Shown here piece after piece: positions 1 through 10,676 of a DNA stretch of 64,000 nt. Source of the DNA: Siphonodentalium dalli (Eukaryota > Mollusca > Scaphopoda > Gadilida > Siphonodentaliidae); the NCBI GenBank assembly GCA_032622095.1, contig CP136062.1:15343710-15407709 (forward strand). The letters are read 5' to 3'. Each line of letters opens with the position of its first letter. Position 1 is the stretch's first letter. Made by a program: the position numbers and the translations under genes. The notes beneath the pieces were generated by a model, which was not told where the DNA came from, made no database searches, and saw nothing but the letters and a program-made list of their open reading frames with translations.

Positions 1-339
1 GTGCAGTTGTCTCGAAAATAATTCCCAATGATGTGAAAATGGGGGAATTTCGGTGATTTTTAAAAATCTGTCCGCCATTGTAGGCGCCATTTTGGATTTG
101 GGGGACTTTTATTTGGATACGATATAAGGACAGTTCTTCGCGTAAGTGTTCCGAACTCACAATAGTAAACAGATGTGGAGTTGTCGTGACAATAACGCTC
201 ACTGATGTTAAAATCAGCTATTTTTCTATTTCTGGTAGCCATTTTGGCCGCCATCTTGGATATGGGTGAATATTCCTCAACTCAGGTATAAGAGGATTCC
301 TAACTCGAGTATCTCCTGCACATATATATATGCATGGGT
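1..339. other. Unassigned intergenic DNA
   Basis: No coding signal is visible. The stretch carries several GCCGCCATCTTG/GCCATTTTGGA phrases near 75-105 and 235-260 which recur in other repeats of this window, so it is probably the edge of a dispersed repeat. Confidence 0.4.
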
Positions 340-785
340 GTTGATATGATAGCAATAACATTAATTGATTCGAAAAATTACATCGGGTTATTAGCGTCGA
401 TTCGGCTTTGACCTGTTATACCTGCATTTGGGAAAACGTGATATCGGACAAAAATATCCCACAATGAAGGTATATTATGGTCCACATGTTTTCGCCAATG
501 ACTCTTCTATACGATAAATGTATAATGTTTTCCCACAGAGACAAACGAACGGTGGTGAAATGTCAGAAAAAATAGCATATTTTCACATTTCGGCGGCCAT
601 CTTGGCCGCCATTTTGGATTCTGGTATCGGAATTTTGGCTAATTTGTAAGGGTTGTATATTAGCATAACGAATCGAGCGGAAAACAAGCCCGCATGTGAT
701 ATCATCTTTACTATAACGGCGATAAAAAAAAATGGACGCCACGATGGACGCCATCTTGTCTGGAGTCTCTGCGGCCACTTTGTTT
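340..785 (+). repeat. Dispersed repeat, copy 1 (second copy at 21615-22112)
   Basis: The order of phrases (cgtcgattcggctttgacc, gtgatatcggacaaaa, tgttttcccacagagac, ggtggtgaaatgt, catttcggcggccatcttg, cataacgaatcgagcgg, gacgccatcttg) is repeated in the same order and orientation at 21615-22112, with substitutions and small indels. By eye about three quarters of the bases match. It has no convincing ORF. It is an interspersed repeat of unknown class; both copies carry GCCGCCATCTTG phrases. Confidence 0.75.
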
Positions 786-1483
786 TTCTTGTTAACAACC
801 GAAAAACATTAGAGGAGACATTAAGAAAGAAAATTAGTGGGTGAAGTTGAGTCCTGGGGGGAGTGCAGTCGACCAATATCTCCTGGACTAGTAACATGGT
901 GTGACATTGACGGATTGGGGTTCATGTTCAACCGAGTCCCCCATCAGTAGTTGGATCACCTTCCGATGGTTCCCTTTCGTTGTCATTTGTAAATCAGCAG
1001 TTCCCTACCACAGTAATATAATAAATCCATCAGGAACAACCATGCGTCGTTTCTAATACGTGATAAACGCCGCACTTTGAAGTCTAACAGCTATAAAAAT
1101 TGACTTGTCCCTATTGTTGCCTGGGGCCAATTGAATACTTTTGATGACCACAAACATGTGTTGATGGATCATAGTTCAATTAGTAAATAAACATCGCCCA
1201 TGCAGTGTATAGATGATTTGCCAGACCTCTAACGGTGACTTCAAGGTCACTGTACCCCTCCTTGAACCATACCGAAACTATCAAGTCCGGAAAATCAGAT
1301 CTCACAGGTTAGAATTTTCCAACTCTATTTCGAGATTCCAACTGTTGAAAATTTTCCAGCTGATGACCATTTCAGTCAAAAACTTTTCAAACAATTCTAA
1401 GAGAATAAGTTAAAGCTATTTTTATCTGAAATTTCTAACCATATTGTTGCGTCAAGCATAAATATCCAACTGTTAACATTGTC
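786..1483. other. Unassigned intergenic DNA
   Basis: No supported gene. Around 1305-1400 there is a stretch with 'ccaactgttgaaaattttcc' that resembles phrases at about 19850-20110, suggesting another diverged dispersed repeat. Confidence 0.35.
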
Positions 1484-2625
1484 GTGCACCCCACACCCTG
1501 TCACTACACATGTGTCTACCCGCATTCCCAAACTACACCCATCCCTTCTCGCCACGTCACTGTGCAGATGTCCACCCGCATTCCCACACTGTTAAATTTT
1601 TTTGGCGTCCCCTGTTACTGTGTCCACCCGCATTACCACACTACCCCCCCCCCCACACCACTGTCCACCCGCATTCCCACACAACCCCCCCCCCCCCCCC
1701 GACACAACTGTCCACCCGCATTCCCACACTGACCCCACCCCGCCACTGTCCACCCGCATTCCCACACAACATCCCTCTGTCACCATGTCACTGTCCACCC
1801 GCATTTCCACACACCATGTCACTGTCCACCCGCATTTCCACACACCATGTCACTGTCCACCTGAATTTCCACAAACCATGTCACTGTCCACCCGCATTTC
1901 CACACACCATGTCACTGTCCACCCGCATTTCCACACACCATGTCACTGTCCACCTGAATTTCCACACACCATGTCACTGTACACCCGCATTTCCACACAC
2001 CATGTCACTGTCCACCCGCATTTCCACACACCATGTCACTGTCCACCTGAATTTCCACACACCATGTCACTGTCCACCCGCATTTCCACACACCATGTCA
2101 CTGTCCACCCGTATTTCCACACACCATGTCACTGTCCACCTGAATTTCCACACTGCACCCACGTCACTTATTCCACCCCATTACCACACTGGACTCTCCT
2201 CGCCACGTCACTGTCCACCAGCATTCCCACACAGCACGAACGTCGACCACTGTGTCCACCAGCATTCCCACACTGACCCCCCCCCCCCCCCGTCATCAGG
2301 TTACTGTTCATCCACATTCCCATACTGACCCCCGGTCACGACGTCACGGTTTCCACCAGCACTCCCATACTGACCCCCTGTCACTACGTTACTGTGCCCA
2401 TCAGCATTCCCACACTGACCCCCCCCCCCCCTGTCACCACGTCACTGTCCATCCACATTCCTATACTGACCCCCGGTCACGACGTCACGGTGTCCATCAA
2501 CATTCCAACACTGACCCCCCCCCCCCAACCTGTCACCACGTCACTGTTCATCCACATTCCCACTCTGGAACCCAACCCCCGTCATTACGTTACTGTGTCC
2601 ATCCGCATTCCCACATTGGTGACCT
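1484..2625 (+). repeat. Minisatellite, 31-bp unit with a 93-bp higher-order period
   Basis: The array is built on a roughly 31-bp unit containing 'gtcactgtccacccgcattt' and 'ccacacaccat'. The core (about 1786-2155) is very regular. Every third unit replaces 'cccgcatttcc' by 'ctgaatttcc'; this variant starts at 1861, 1954, 2047 and 2140, exactly 93 bp apart, so triplets of units were amplified together. The flanks (1484-1785 and 2156-2625) are older and diverged, with homopolymeric C runs. Open frames through the array (for example 1510-2328) are low-complexity His/Pro/Thr translations of the repeat and are not genes. Confidence 0.95.
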
Positions 2626-3126
2626 TGATGATTTTGAAATTCAGAACAAATTTTCTAAATAATGAACCGAAGATAGAACAAATATAATTTTGGCTGACGA
2701 TTTGTTTTTTAGTTCAGGCATCTCTTTTATTAAATGATTACAAGGTGTCTGACAAAAATTTAATCATTATTTTATTCAGAATTCAGTTGAATGTGCTAAT
2801 TATTCCTGTCCCTCTAAGTCACTAAAATAATATGAAATAAATTGGTTGAAAATTCTATGGTCGCAATTCTTCAGCATTAAAACTACGGACACCAAACAAA
2901 CAAGCCCTTTCTTTTCTAAATGGATTCTTCCATTCAGTTATAAAAGTAAACATTGGAATTGTATATTTTTCATTTGAAGGGGTGTTCAGGAAAAACGAAC
3001 AGACGACAGTTTGACGAAAAGTTAATACAAGTGCAGAAGTATTCATATCCTTTGACTTTGGTCGTTTTTTGAACTTATTATCGGAACAATCCCAATGTGA
3101 GTTACTCCTCACTCAGTATTTTGTAT
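2626..3126. repeat. Mostly unassigned; dispersed ~100-bp repeat at 2905-3010
   Basis: A segment with 'aaatggattcttcc', 'agttataaaagta' and 'ggtgttcaggaaaaa' at 2905-3010 is repeated at 7240-7345. Weaker forms occur at 61496-61565 and 47830-47880, where 'ctaaatggattctccc' or 'gatttggagggacgcac' can be recognised. The rest of the stretch has no visible feature. Confidence 0.6.
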
Positions 3127-3420
3127 ATATATGCCCTATCACTTAGCCTAGTTCCCAGGCCAGCAAACGTATTGGTACGATTGAGTCAGGTACGAGACAA
3201 CTACATATCATGTGACTCGCGGCCATTTTGGATCCACCAGGTCCGGTTATGTGGTTTCATAGATTCATCCAGCCCCGGTTCCTTGGTTTCAGTGCTAAAG
3301 GTCAAAATTTTGGAGTAGCATTTCCATATATGGAGCTTTTGAATTATTGAGTTAAGTAAAACCACGGAACCGAACCTGGTGGATCCAAAATGGCCGCGAG
3401 TTAGTGATAGGGCATATTGT
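3127..3420. mobile_element. Inverted-repeat MITE-like element, copy 1
   Basis: The arms are 'tatgccctatcactta' plus 'ctcgcggccattttggatcc' on the left, and their reverse complements at about 3374-3418 on the right, enclosing 'ccatatatggagctttt'. A diverged second copy with the same 'ctcgcggccat', 'gatccaccaggtccgg' and 'aaaccacggaac' phrases lies at 54362-54600. It is non-coding; the superfamily is unknown because no target duplication is clear. Confidence 0.75.
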
Positions 3421-3433
3421 GCAGAGTATCGCG

Positions 3434-3792
3434 TTAAAGGGGCACTGTACCCCAAATTCGGCCATTTATGGGGGTCCATCTACTTTTATACTCAATAGAA
3501 TATATGCAACAAATGAATGAATTTGAGCCACGGGTTAGTGCAAAAACCACTCGTGCTCTCTGCACAATGCAAACAACATGGTAATTATAATGAAAATGAA
3601 TTTATGGCTGAAGTCATAAAATCATTTTCATTATAATTATCATGTTGTTTGCATCGTTCATATATAGATCACATGAGTGTATTTTTGCACTAATCCATGG
3701 CTCAAATTCATTCATTTGTTGCTTATTTTCTGTTGAGTATAGAAGGAGATGGTCCCATAAATGGCCGGATTTAGTGTACAGTGCCCCTTTAA
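3434..3792. mobile_element. TTAA-flanked palindromic MITE (family Y), copy 1
   Basis: The element is bounded by TTAA on both sides (3434-3437 and 3789-3792). Terminal inverted repeats begin AAAGGGGCACTGTAC, and the whole 350 bp is nearly self-complementary around 3615 ('attataatgaaaatgaattt' against its complement). The same terminal motif in the form AAAGGGGTACTGTAC ends the element at 4844-5435. A TTAA target duplication is typical of the piggyBac superfamily and of Kolobok; no transposase is present, so this is a non-autonomous element. Confidence 0.8.
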
Positions 3793-4056
3793 AAATATTG
3801 GTCAAATCTGAATTAAGACTAATGGTGGTGGCCTCGGTGGCGCCTGTCTGTCCGGTGACAGCCCGTCGTTTTGTTAATGATTGATCCTTTCCATGTAACA
3901 TATATAGAGCAGGTTGACCAGAGATTATAATTGACAGGTCGGGTACATAAATACTCTCATCGTGTGTACATTCTAGCCAGTCAAATGGTCATCTCAAATA
4001 TAATCACATCTCCACTCTCATGGATACACACTGAAACGGTAAGTCCCATTGTATTC
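3793..4056. other. Unassigned spacer
   Basis: Short spacer between two TTAA-flanked elements. Nothing recognisable is seen. Confidence 0.3.
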
Positions 4057-4507
4057 TTAAAGATACTCAATCCGATCAGACGGTACCCATGTCATCAAGA
4101 TACATCAACAACAACGTTTCGCTCAAAATACGCTTTAGTTATCGGTAAGAATCGATTTATTGCAACAAAATAATGCTAACCACTGTCAACTATGGTATCA
4201 AATTTCCCAAAACTTGCTATTTATCAACATTTTGGCCACTTAAGTATCATGAAATTTGGCCGCGTATTACCACTTGATTTTAGAGTTATCTGTCTTCGTC
4301 CGCAAGTTTGTCCTAGACCGTCCGTTTGACTAGGTTTTTCATGCCACAAATAATTGCACATCTCGAGAAATAACAAACTTCAAAAATCGATATCTAATCA
4401 CTCTGAGCTTTGATGGGTGGGTTCCTCGACTCGAATCAAATATTTGTTTACCCCGAAGCCAAAGAAGTAGTTATTTAGGAGCGTTAATTCGGACAATGCA
4501 TCTTTAA
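4057..4507. mobile_element. TTAA-flanked element, family X, copy 1
   Basis: The left end reads TTAA AGATACTCAATCCGATC and the right end 'attcggacaatgcatcTTTAA'. The inside carries the family phrases 'accacttgattttagagtta', 'ctcgagaaataacaaactt', 'gagctttgatgggtgg' and 'gaagccaaagaa'. Eight members of this family are in the window. The right TTAA is shared with the left edge of the element at 4504-5553, so that element inserted into the target duplication of this one. Confidence 0.8.
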
Positions 4508-4554
4508 CCCTTTCAGTGCCAGGTCCGATTTTTGTATCAACCCATATACCCTGT

Positions 4555-4622
4555 GCCAATGCATTCTCTTATATATGCGAGTCGACCATAGGTCGCCTCG
4601 CATATATAAGAGAATGCATTGG
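4555..4622. repeat. Palindromic core P, copy 1
   Basis: A 68-bp hairpin: left arm GCCAATGCATTCTCTTATAT, centre TCGACCATAGGTCG, and the mirror arm ending GAGAATGCATTGGC. Further copies lie at 48216-48284, 48312-48380, 52870-52938, 53157-53225, 60365-60430, 63417-63485 and 63915-63983, with half a copy at 23141-23176. Both arms contain TATATAAG when read outward or inward. Confidence 0.9.
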
Positions 4623-4843
4623 CCTAACAATTTTTCATCATTAATTTGTTATTCTTTTTTACAATTTTTTACAATTTTAATATTTTTTTCTTATATTCTT
4701 TAACAGACTTATTTTGTAGGTTTAGTGCCAGGGAATCTTACGTTTTTCATGGGCATCAAAATTATTACTATGAATACTTGGTGATAGTTATAACATGCCC
4801 CTAAGGTTTTATCCAGTTTGTTTTTAAATTCGCTATAGCATGC

Positions 4844-5435
4844 TTAAAGGGGTACTGTACGCCAAATGTTGTTGTTGGTTTCTATAGTCTCCGAGTCGGA
4901 GAATAAGTTAACAATTTTTCCATTATTTGAAAGTCTGTTGAGTACGAAGTCATGTTACGGATGACAAATTTACCGGAATGCAAAAATACAAATTGTCGTT
5001 GACGAGTAATTTTTGTAAAGTTTTCAACCAAATGAATCAAATAAAAGTTATATTATATGCATACTAGTCCCATATAATCATTTAAGTTATTGTATCGTCG
5101 CTAGTCAGTGAGTGGCTTGAGTGTTCTCCCCGTATCATCATAATATTTTAAGCAATCGTGTGTGCGATCGGTTTAAAAAATCCAGTATCCCTCAATTACT
5201 ATTTTTGATTACGGTAATTCGTAATTTAATTGACGCCATTTTATGGCTCCAGTCATAAATTCAATTTATATCAAATTATTAACTTTTAAATTATTAAATT
5301 TTAAGATAGCCTATTAACCTGAGCGTTTACAGAATACATCTTCGACTCAAAGTACTTATGTTTCTATATATTATCGATATTAGATCGTTGTTGTCACCGG
5401 AAATTTAATGAAAATGGCGTACAGTACCCATTTAA
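4844..5435. mobile_element. TTAA-flanked element of family Y nested in the piggyBac-like MITE
   Basis: TTAA at 4844-4847 and 5432-5435 brackets inverted ends AAAGGGGTACTGTACGCCAAA and its near-complement 'atggcgtacagtaccca'. The related element at 60320-60751 has an uninterrupted 'cttgcTTAAgcatacc' at 60650-60653, which is the empty site. The insertion therefore happened after the host element had multiplied. It is non-coding. Confidence 0.85.
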
Positions 5436-5651
5436 GCATACCCAAAAAAAATTCAACCCCAAAAATATAATAATATAAAAAAAAAATTTGGGCTGATTTT
5501 ACAGACCGTAAATTAGGGCCGATGAGATCGGCCCCTGGCACTGAAAGGGTTAAAGGAAATCAAGACATTAGAAGTGGGTTCATACGAAGTAACATGTTTT
5601 TTTTATATATATAATTATCATCAACAAGTGCATGTAAAAATAGATCGACTT

Positions 5652-6044
5652 CATTCTTATATTCATTACTAATAACTCTCCAATATAACGAGATTTCATT
5701 CTTATATTCATTACTAATAACTTTCCAATATAACGAGATCCATTCTTATATTCATTACTAATAACTCTCCAATATAACGAGATTTCATTCTTATATTCAT
5801 TACTAATAACTCTCCAATATAACGAGATTTCATTCTTATATTCATTACTAATAACTCTCCAATATAACGAGATTTCATTCTTATATTCATTACTAATAAC
5901 TCTCCAATATAACGAGATTTCATTCTTATATTCATTACTAATAACTCTCCAATATAACGAGATTTCATTCTTATATTCATTACTAATAACTCTCCAATAT
6001 AACGAGATTTCATTACTAATAACTCTCCAATATAACGAGATTTC
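5652..6044. repeat. 45-bp minisatellite
   Basis: About nine units of 'cattcttatattcattacta' followed by 'ataactctccaatataacga' and 'gattt'. Starts at 5652, 5697, 5741 and 5786 show a 45-bp period with a single one-base deletion near 5740. The open frames on the minus strand (5580-6113, 5714-6058) are translations of the repeat, possible because 45 is a multiple of three, and are not considered genes. Confidence 0.95.
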
Positions 6045-6079
6045 GCACATTGAAACAATTTTTATGTCAGTGACATTAC

Positions 6080-6730
6080 TGTGAATTGAATTGAATTGCT
6101 TTATTTCACTCAATCATATAATTTCTATGCAATACAGAGTGAAAAACGTATATATATACATAGAGCTATGTACACAATGTTAGTATGGCCGTTGCGTTTG
6201 GCGGTCGAGGTCCGTAAGTGTTCTTCGTCGTGTTCTTCGTCATCATCATCATCATCATCCTAATCATCGTCATCATCATCATCATAATCATCATCATCAT
6301 CGTCGTCGTCATCATAAACATCATCATCATCATCGTCGTTGTCGACGTCATCATCACCACCATCATCACCATCCTTAGCGCCGTCATCGTCGTGAGTGTT
6401 TCAACATCAGCATGCATATTGTCATTATCTTTGTCATCATCATCATCATCATCATCGTCCTCGTCGTCGCCATCGTCATCGTCATCATTATCATCGTTAT
6501 CGTCATCATCAACGACGTCAATAACATCATAATCATTCTCATCATCGTCATAGTTGTCAGCGTCTCGACGCTATCGTCGTCCCGTTGTCATTATTACTGA
6601 TCAATCCAATTATATACCAAATTGTAATCGATTCAATTCAATTATTTATTCACTCAAATGGTCAAATATGACACAATAGAGCTTGGTGTAATACAGTGCA
6701 TATAATTTCTGTGCAAATTACTAAAGCTGT
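6080..6730. repeat. Trinucleotide (ATC/GTC) array with flanking duplicated tail
   Basis: The interval 6239-6598 is an imperfect trinucleotide array (cat/cgt/cct), open in several frames only because of its period. It lies between two similar AT-rich segments ('gaattgaattgctttatttc' at about 6083-6140 and 'attcaattcaattatttatt' at about 6633-6720), both followed by 'cactcaa...tataatttctatgca'-like sequence. The flanks look like the 3' ends of a retroposed repeat. Confidence 0.8.
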
Positions 6731-7567
6731 ATGGTAAACATTGGTTATTTTTCTTTGTACCATGTAACAATCATTATGGCTGGAATAAACAATCAATAAA
6801 TAAAAAAAGGCCGAAACATTAAAAAATATTCTGAAAGTCATATTTAGACTAACATATTTTAACCTACTACGCGATCAGCAACGTTTGTTGTCAAATCACA
6901 GTAACAGTTTTGTTTACAAAACAATGGTTTCAAAACGCAAAATGGGGAGTCATCACTAGTTAATATAAGAACAAGGTTTTTCCATTTCTCCATAATCTTC
7001 TCGATGGTGAAGTTTCCACAGACTTTTATAATGTTTACACATTATTTAGGGAAGGCCTATAATTCGGTGCCTTTAAACCGAAATGTTCTACCCTCTTTTT
7101 GAAGTTGAGTTTGTGGCATATTTCCATCATATTATATGTAGAGCACAGAAGACGCCTTTTTAAAAGCGAAATTAGAAACGCTGTTCGTATGGTGGCACAA
7201 TTCGGAATAACGTTTTTAATGCATCTGTTTCATTTGGTATGCCTTTCTCTGCTAAATGGATTCTCCCGTCAGTTATAAAAGTATACATTGGAATGGTCTA
7301 TTATTCATCTGGAGGGTGTTCAGGAAAAATCGAAGACACCAGTCCTGTCCGGAAACGCTATTAGATTTTATTTCGATTGTTTTACGGGCCATTGTTTCAT
7401 GCAGGAGGGGTAACTCTATCCTGTTAGTACTCTCCGTCAAGGTAATCGCTTCAGTTATTTTGCAGAAATAAAACACTTTATTACGTCACATGTGGTGTAA
7501 GTTGTTTCGGAGATTTTGATATTCTGTGGTCGACTGGGCGAATGTATTGTGGGAGATTTTTTTTTGT
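6731..7567. other. Unassigned DNA with dispersed repeat at 7240-7345
   Basis: The only recognisable item is the second copy of the ~100-bp repeat first seen at 2905-3010 ('aaatggattctcccgtcagt', 'gtgttcaggaaaaa'). Short ORFs here have no recognisable similarity. Confidence 0.4.
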
Positions 7568-7745
7568 ACCTTACTGAATCGTACCGATAGAATCACGTAG
7601 ATGCTGAAATTGTAAAGTTAACGCCACCGGTGTATAATATGTTGTTTGAAAATATGACTCAATCGTATCGATAGAGTCAGGACAGGCTGAAATTGTAAAC
7701 TTAAAGTCACCGGTGTAATAATATGTTGTTGAAAATATAAATAAT
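7568..7745. repeat. Diverged two-copy tandem repeat, ~85 bp
   Basis: The phrases 'aatcgtaccgatagaatca', 'gctgaaattgtaaa', 'ccaccggtgtataatatgtt' occur twice in a row with substitutions (second copy 'aatcgtatcgatagagtca', 'caccggtgtaataatatgtt'). Confidence 0.75.
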
Positions 7746-8595
7746 CTGATAGCCTGAAAATAATGTATAACCCATTGGGAGCCCTGGTGTAGTGAAGTGA
7801 ATTATGGGTAATTTTAATTGGAGTGCGCATGCCTGTTCTGTTGGAGTAACCGCTATCTTTTATTTTCTGGTCATCAAGTCAAAATTGTATCGTATACACA
7901 ATGTGTTTGTACCGATGGATGTATCGTGACTCGACTCGTTTTCGTGGTCATATAGGCCCTATATATAACCTATGGTCACGAAAACGAGCAGAGTCGCGAT
8001 ATCTGATAGAATTCCAAGGAATCGTACATTCACTTTCAATAGTATAGATTCTCTGAATCTGCCGCGAAATTCCCAAAATTGTAGGCTACTTTCATTTTCA
8101 ATAGGATTTTCCGAATTTCCACTTTTCACTTTTACCACGCAAAGCGACCTTAGTTGACACATATATATGGCACACTGGCTGAGTCCATGACAAATAGTTT
8201 AATTTATGAAGCATTGCTTCTTTCATTTAATTAAAGCTCACCTCGTTAAAACGCATGTCAATCGTATTTGTTTACAAATTGCATTGGGTGCGACGATTTG
8301 CAGTAGGGCCCTATTTGCGGGGGTCACTTTGCGGAAGTCCCCGAATTCGCGGAGGTCCCCTAAAATGGGCGATATATGTAGATTTTAATGAGGGAACGGG
8401 TGCGTGTATGTCAATTGATACCTATTTTAAACAAATTACGACACGATCATCATAATAGAGGTCTGTTCTACCAATTATATATGCGCCGAGTTCACTTGGT
8501 GCAAATCAAACGGGGATAAATATGCTCGTGTGCCAGAAGGACTCCTTAAAGTTGTAAATAAGATGAATATTTATTAGATGTTATTTAACAAGTCA
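7746..8595. other. Unassigned DNA with hairpin at 7927-7998
   Basis: At 7927-7998 'gactcgactcgttttcgtgg' pairs with 'ccatggtcacgaaaacgag'-type sequence on the other side of a short loop, giving a clear hairpin. Nothing else is recognised. Confidence 0.5.
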
Positions 8596-8658
8596 ATCAA
8601 ATAATATTATTCATTAGTTAGCGCCTATATTAGCGCTAACTAATGAATAATATTTTAT
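8596..8658. repeat. Short palindrome
   Basis: 'aatattattcattagttagc' is followed after 'gcctatatta' by its reverse complement, forming a hairpin of about 25 bp per arm. Confidence 0.85.
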
Positions 8659-8740
8659 ATTATAATTATATTATAATTTATATTTATGGCTAATAATATG
8701 ATCTTGGTGGCGTTAATATTTCTGACTATGGTTTTCTTGT

Positions 8741-9485
8741 TATATACTTGCCCATGAATTATAAGGTTTTAGCAGTGAGATATAAGTGATATCCCACTAG
8801 TGAGTGATATCAGCTTGAAATTTTCTGATGTATTAACATTCATTGGGGGCCATAGGCAAGTAACTAAAGTATATAATAAACAGAATATCCACACTTTTTC
8901 AGTGGATATGGGTTAAATCTCATTCGTGATGACAAAACATTTGAATTTGTGTTTTTTGTCATCACTCATGAGATATAACCCATATCCACTGAAAAAGTGT
9001 GGATATCCTCTATTTATTATATACTTGCCCATGAATTATAAGGTTTTAGCAGTAAGATATAAGTGATATCCCACTAGTGACTAGTGAGATATCGATATCT
9101 CACTGGTATTATTGCGCCATATGGATCCTCATGTGTGAAGTCAGGTTATACTTCATAGTGAATGATTTTCTGCACACATCGTGTACTTGACATTCATTGG
9201 GGGCCATCGGCAATTAACGAAAGTATATAATAAATACAAAATCTATACTTTTTGAGTGTTTTAAATATGGGACTATTTTTTTGGACGTAATGTGTCAGCT
9301 TGGAATTTCTGATGTATTGACATTCGTTGGGGGCCATAGACTAGTAACTAAAGTATATAATAAACAGAATATCCACACTTTTTTCAGTGGATATGGGTTA
9401 AATCTCATTCGTGATGACAAAACATTTGAATTTCCACTCGTGGCTAAAGCCACTCGTGGTGGTGTGGATATCCTCTATTTATTAT
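8741..9485. repeat. Cluster of hairpin-bearing direct repeats
   Basis: The block 'tatacttgcccatgaattat' through 'gatatcccactagtgag' occurs at 8741-8805 and 9020-9085. A second block ('gatgtattaacattcattgg' through 'gtatataataaacagaatat') occurs at about 8825-8890, 9188-9235 and 9308-9372. The interval 8864-9031 is a long palindrome centred near 8955 ('atccacactttttcagtgga' against its complement). This looks like a rearranged foldback element. Confidence 0.75.
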
Positions 9486-10528
9486 GCCTTTATAGACAAA
9501 TAATATACAAATATTCAAATGGTCACATTTCGAATTAAGCATAGTAATTTAAGTTCACAATACTCACATATACCTTTCCTTGAGATACCTTAGTAAGCCT
9601 TAACTGGATGCATGCTTTGTTGAGATACCATACTGGATGCATGCTTTGTTGGCCTCTTGATCCAGATCCTTGATTGGTTCATTATTTTGTAGTTTAGGTT
9701 TCAATTAATTCCAAATTCATAATACATTGAGATACATACAAACAATGCTTAGTCGTGAACCATATGAGTAGAATTTATGTCGCAAAAATGGCCAAAATAG
9801 AATGAAATTTACATTTTATGCATAATTGAATAGCTATAAGTCCCATAAGAGTGACAACACGCTCGAAATGTGTGAGGAAGAATGATTGCAGAGCATAAGA
9901 GAAACATTTTATCGGGGAAGTACGAATTATCTATATTATATCTCGCGAGAGATATGTGGAAAAGCAAGGTCTCATACAATGGTTAAATCTGGACTTTTTG
10001 GCAGCAAAGTACCGGAAGAATTAGGCAATTTTTCTGCACTATTTATCTTGAATCGTGTGATATGTGTACACTACACTGTTAAAGGAAATTTAATAGCGAG
10101 GAACTGATTCTGTGACCTTTCCTAGAAGCCGAAATATATGTGCTCATAGCAGTATCACTAATGTGACCAGCCATCGTTTCTTTTGATATATATACACCAT
10201 CAAACCTTTCAAAATACACTGCTATAGAGGTGTATGAGATATATTCATAGAGTAATGGGTGAATTGTGTACTATGAATGCAATTTATCAAAACACAAAGG
10301 AGTACCATATACTTTCTTCAAAAAAAGTTAAACTTGACCAAAATTGCCCACATACTCTGTGACAGAGACTGTCTTTATACCTGGAAATAACATTTGGTTA
10401 TATTCACCAAGGTCACATATACGCGACGGGTACTATGTTTTCTGCAACCGCATTACCGTGTGTAACCCTTCTCCCTAATGTTACACATATCTGCCGAACT
10501 AACAACCATAAATAGCAACATTGAGTCA
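9486..10528. other. Unassigned DNA
   Basis: No supported feature. 'actggatgcatgctttgttg' occurs twice at about 9604-9650. The ORF at 9886-10107 has no recognisable domain and is probably chance. Confidence 0.35.
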
Positions 10529-10529
10529 A

Positions 10530-10676
10530 TGTTCAACCACAGGAGCTTGGAATTTGGTCAAAACCCCTCTTTTATTGTCGGAACCACCAACCGGGGCCAT
10601 AGGCCTATGGCCCCGGGTGGTGGTTCCGACAATAAAAGAGGGGTTTTGACCAGATTCCAAGCTCCTGTGGTTCAAC
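10530..10676. repeat. Near-perfect 147-bp palindrome
   Basis: Arms of about 73 bp ('gttcaaccacaggagcttgg' to 'ggggccatagg') meet almost without a loop at about 10603. Only a few positions differ between arms (for example 'aatttgg' against 'accagatt', and an extra 'aacc' near the centre). The transcript would fold into a long hairpin. No target duplication was found. Confidence 0.9.

Larger units (their letters stand above)
4504..5553. mobile_element. TTAA-flanked piggyBac-like MITE carrying palindromic core P (long copy)
   Basis: Terminal inverted repeats AACCCTTTCAGTGCCAGG and its complement are flanked by TTAA (4504-4507, 5550-5553). Ends of the form CCC...GGG next to TTAA are typical of piggyBac-type elements; this assignment is inferred from the ends alone. 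A shorter copy is at 60320-60751. The difference is mainly a second TTAA element (4844-5435) inserted into this copy. No transposase ORF is present. The palindromic core P lies at 4555-4622. Confidence 0.85.

Noticed and set aside
1786-2155. Possible CRISPR-like array (regular 31-bp period)
   Set aside because: The units are contiguous with no unique spacers, and the surroundings are eukaryotic.
1510-2328. Long open frames (272, 224 and 136 codons) rich in His, Pro and Thr
   Set aside because: They lie entirely in the 31-bp minisatellite, occur in several frames at once, and have no start context, splice signals or domain.
5580-6113. 177- and 114-codon repetitive frames on the minus strand
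   Set aside because: They are direct translations of the 45-bp minisatellite; a one-base deletion near 5740 moves one frame into another, which would not be tolerated in a gene.
6166-6532. Ile/Val/Ser- and Met-rich frames over the trinucleotide array
   Set aside because: A trinucleotide repeat is open in all frames lacking a stop unit; no flanking coding signal exists.
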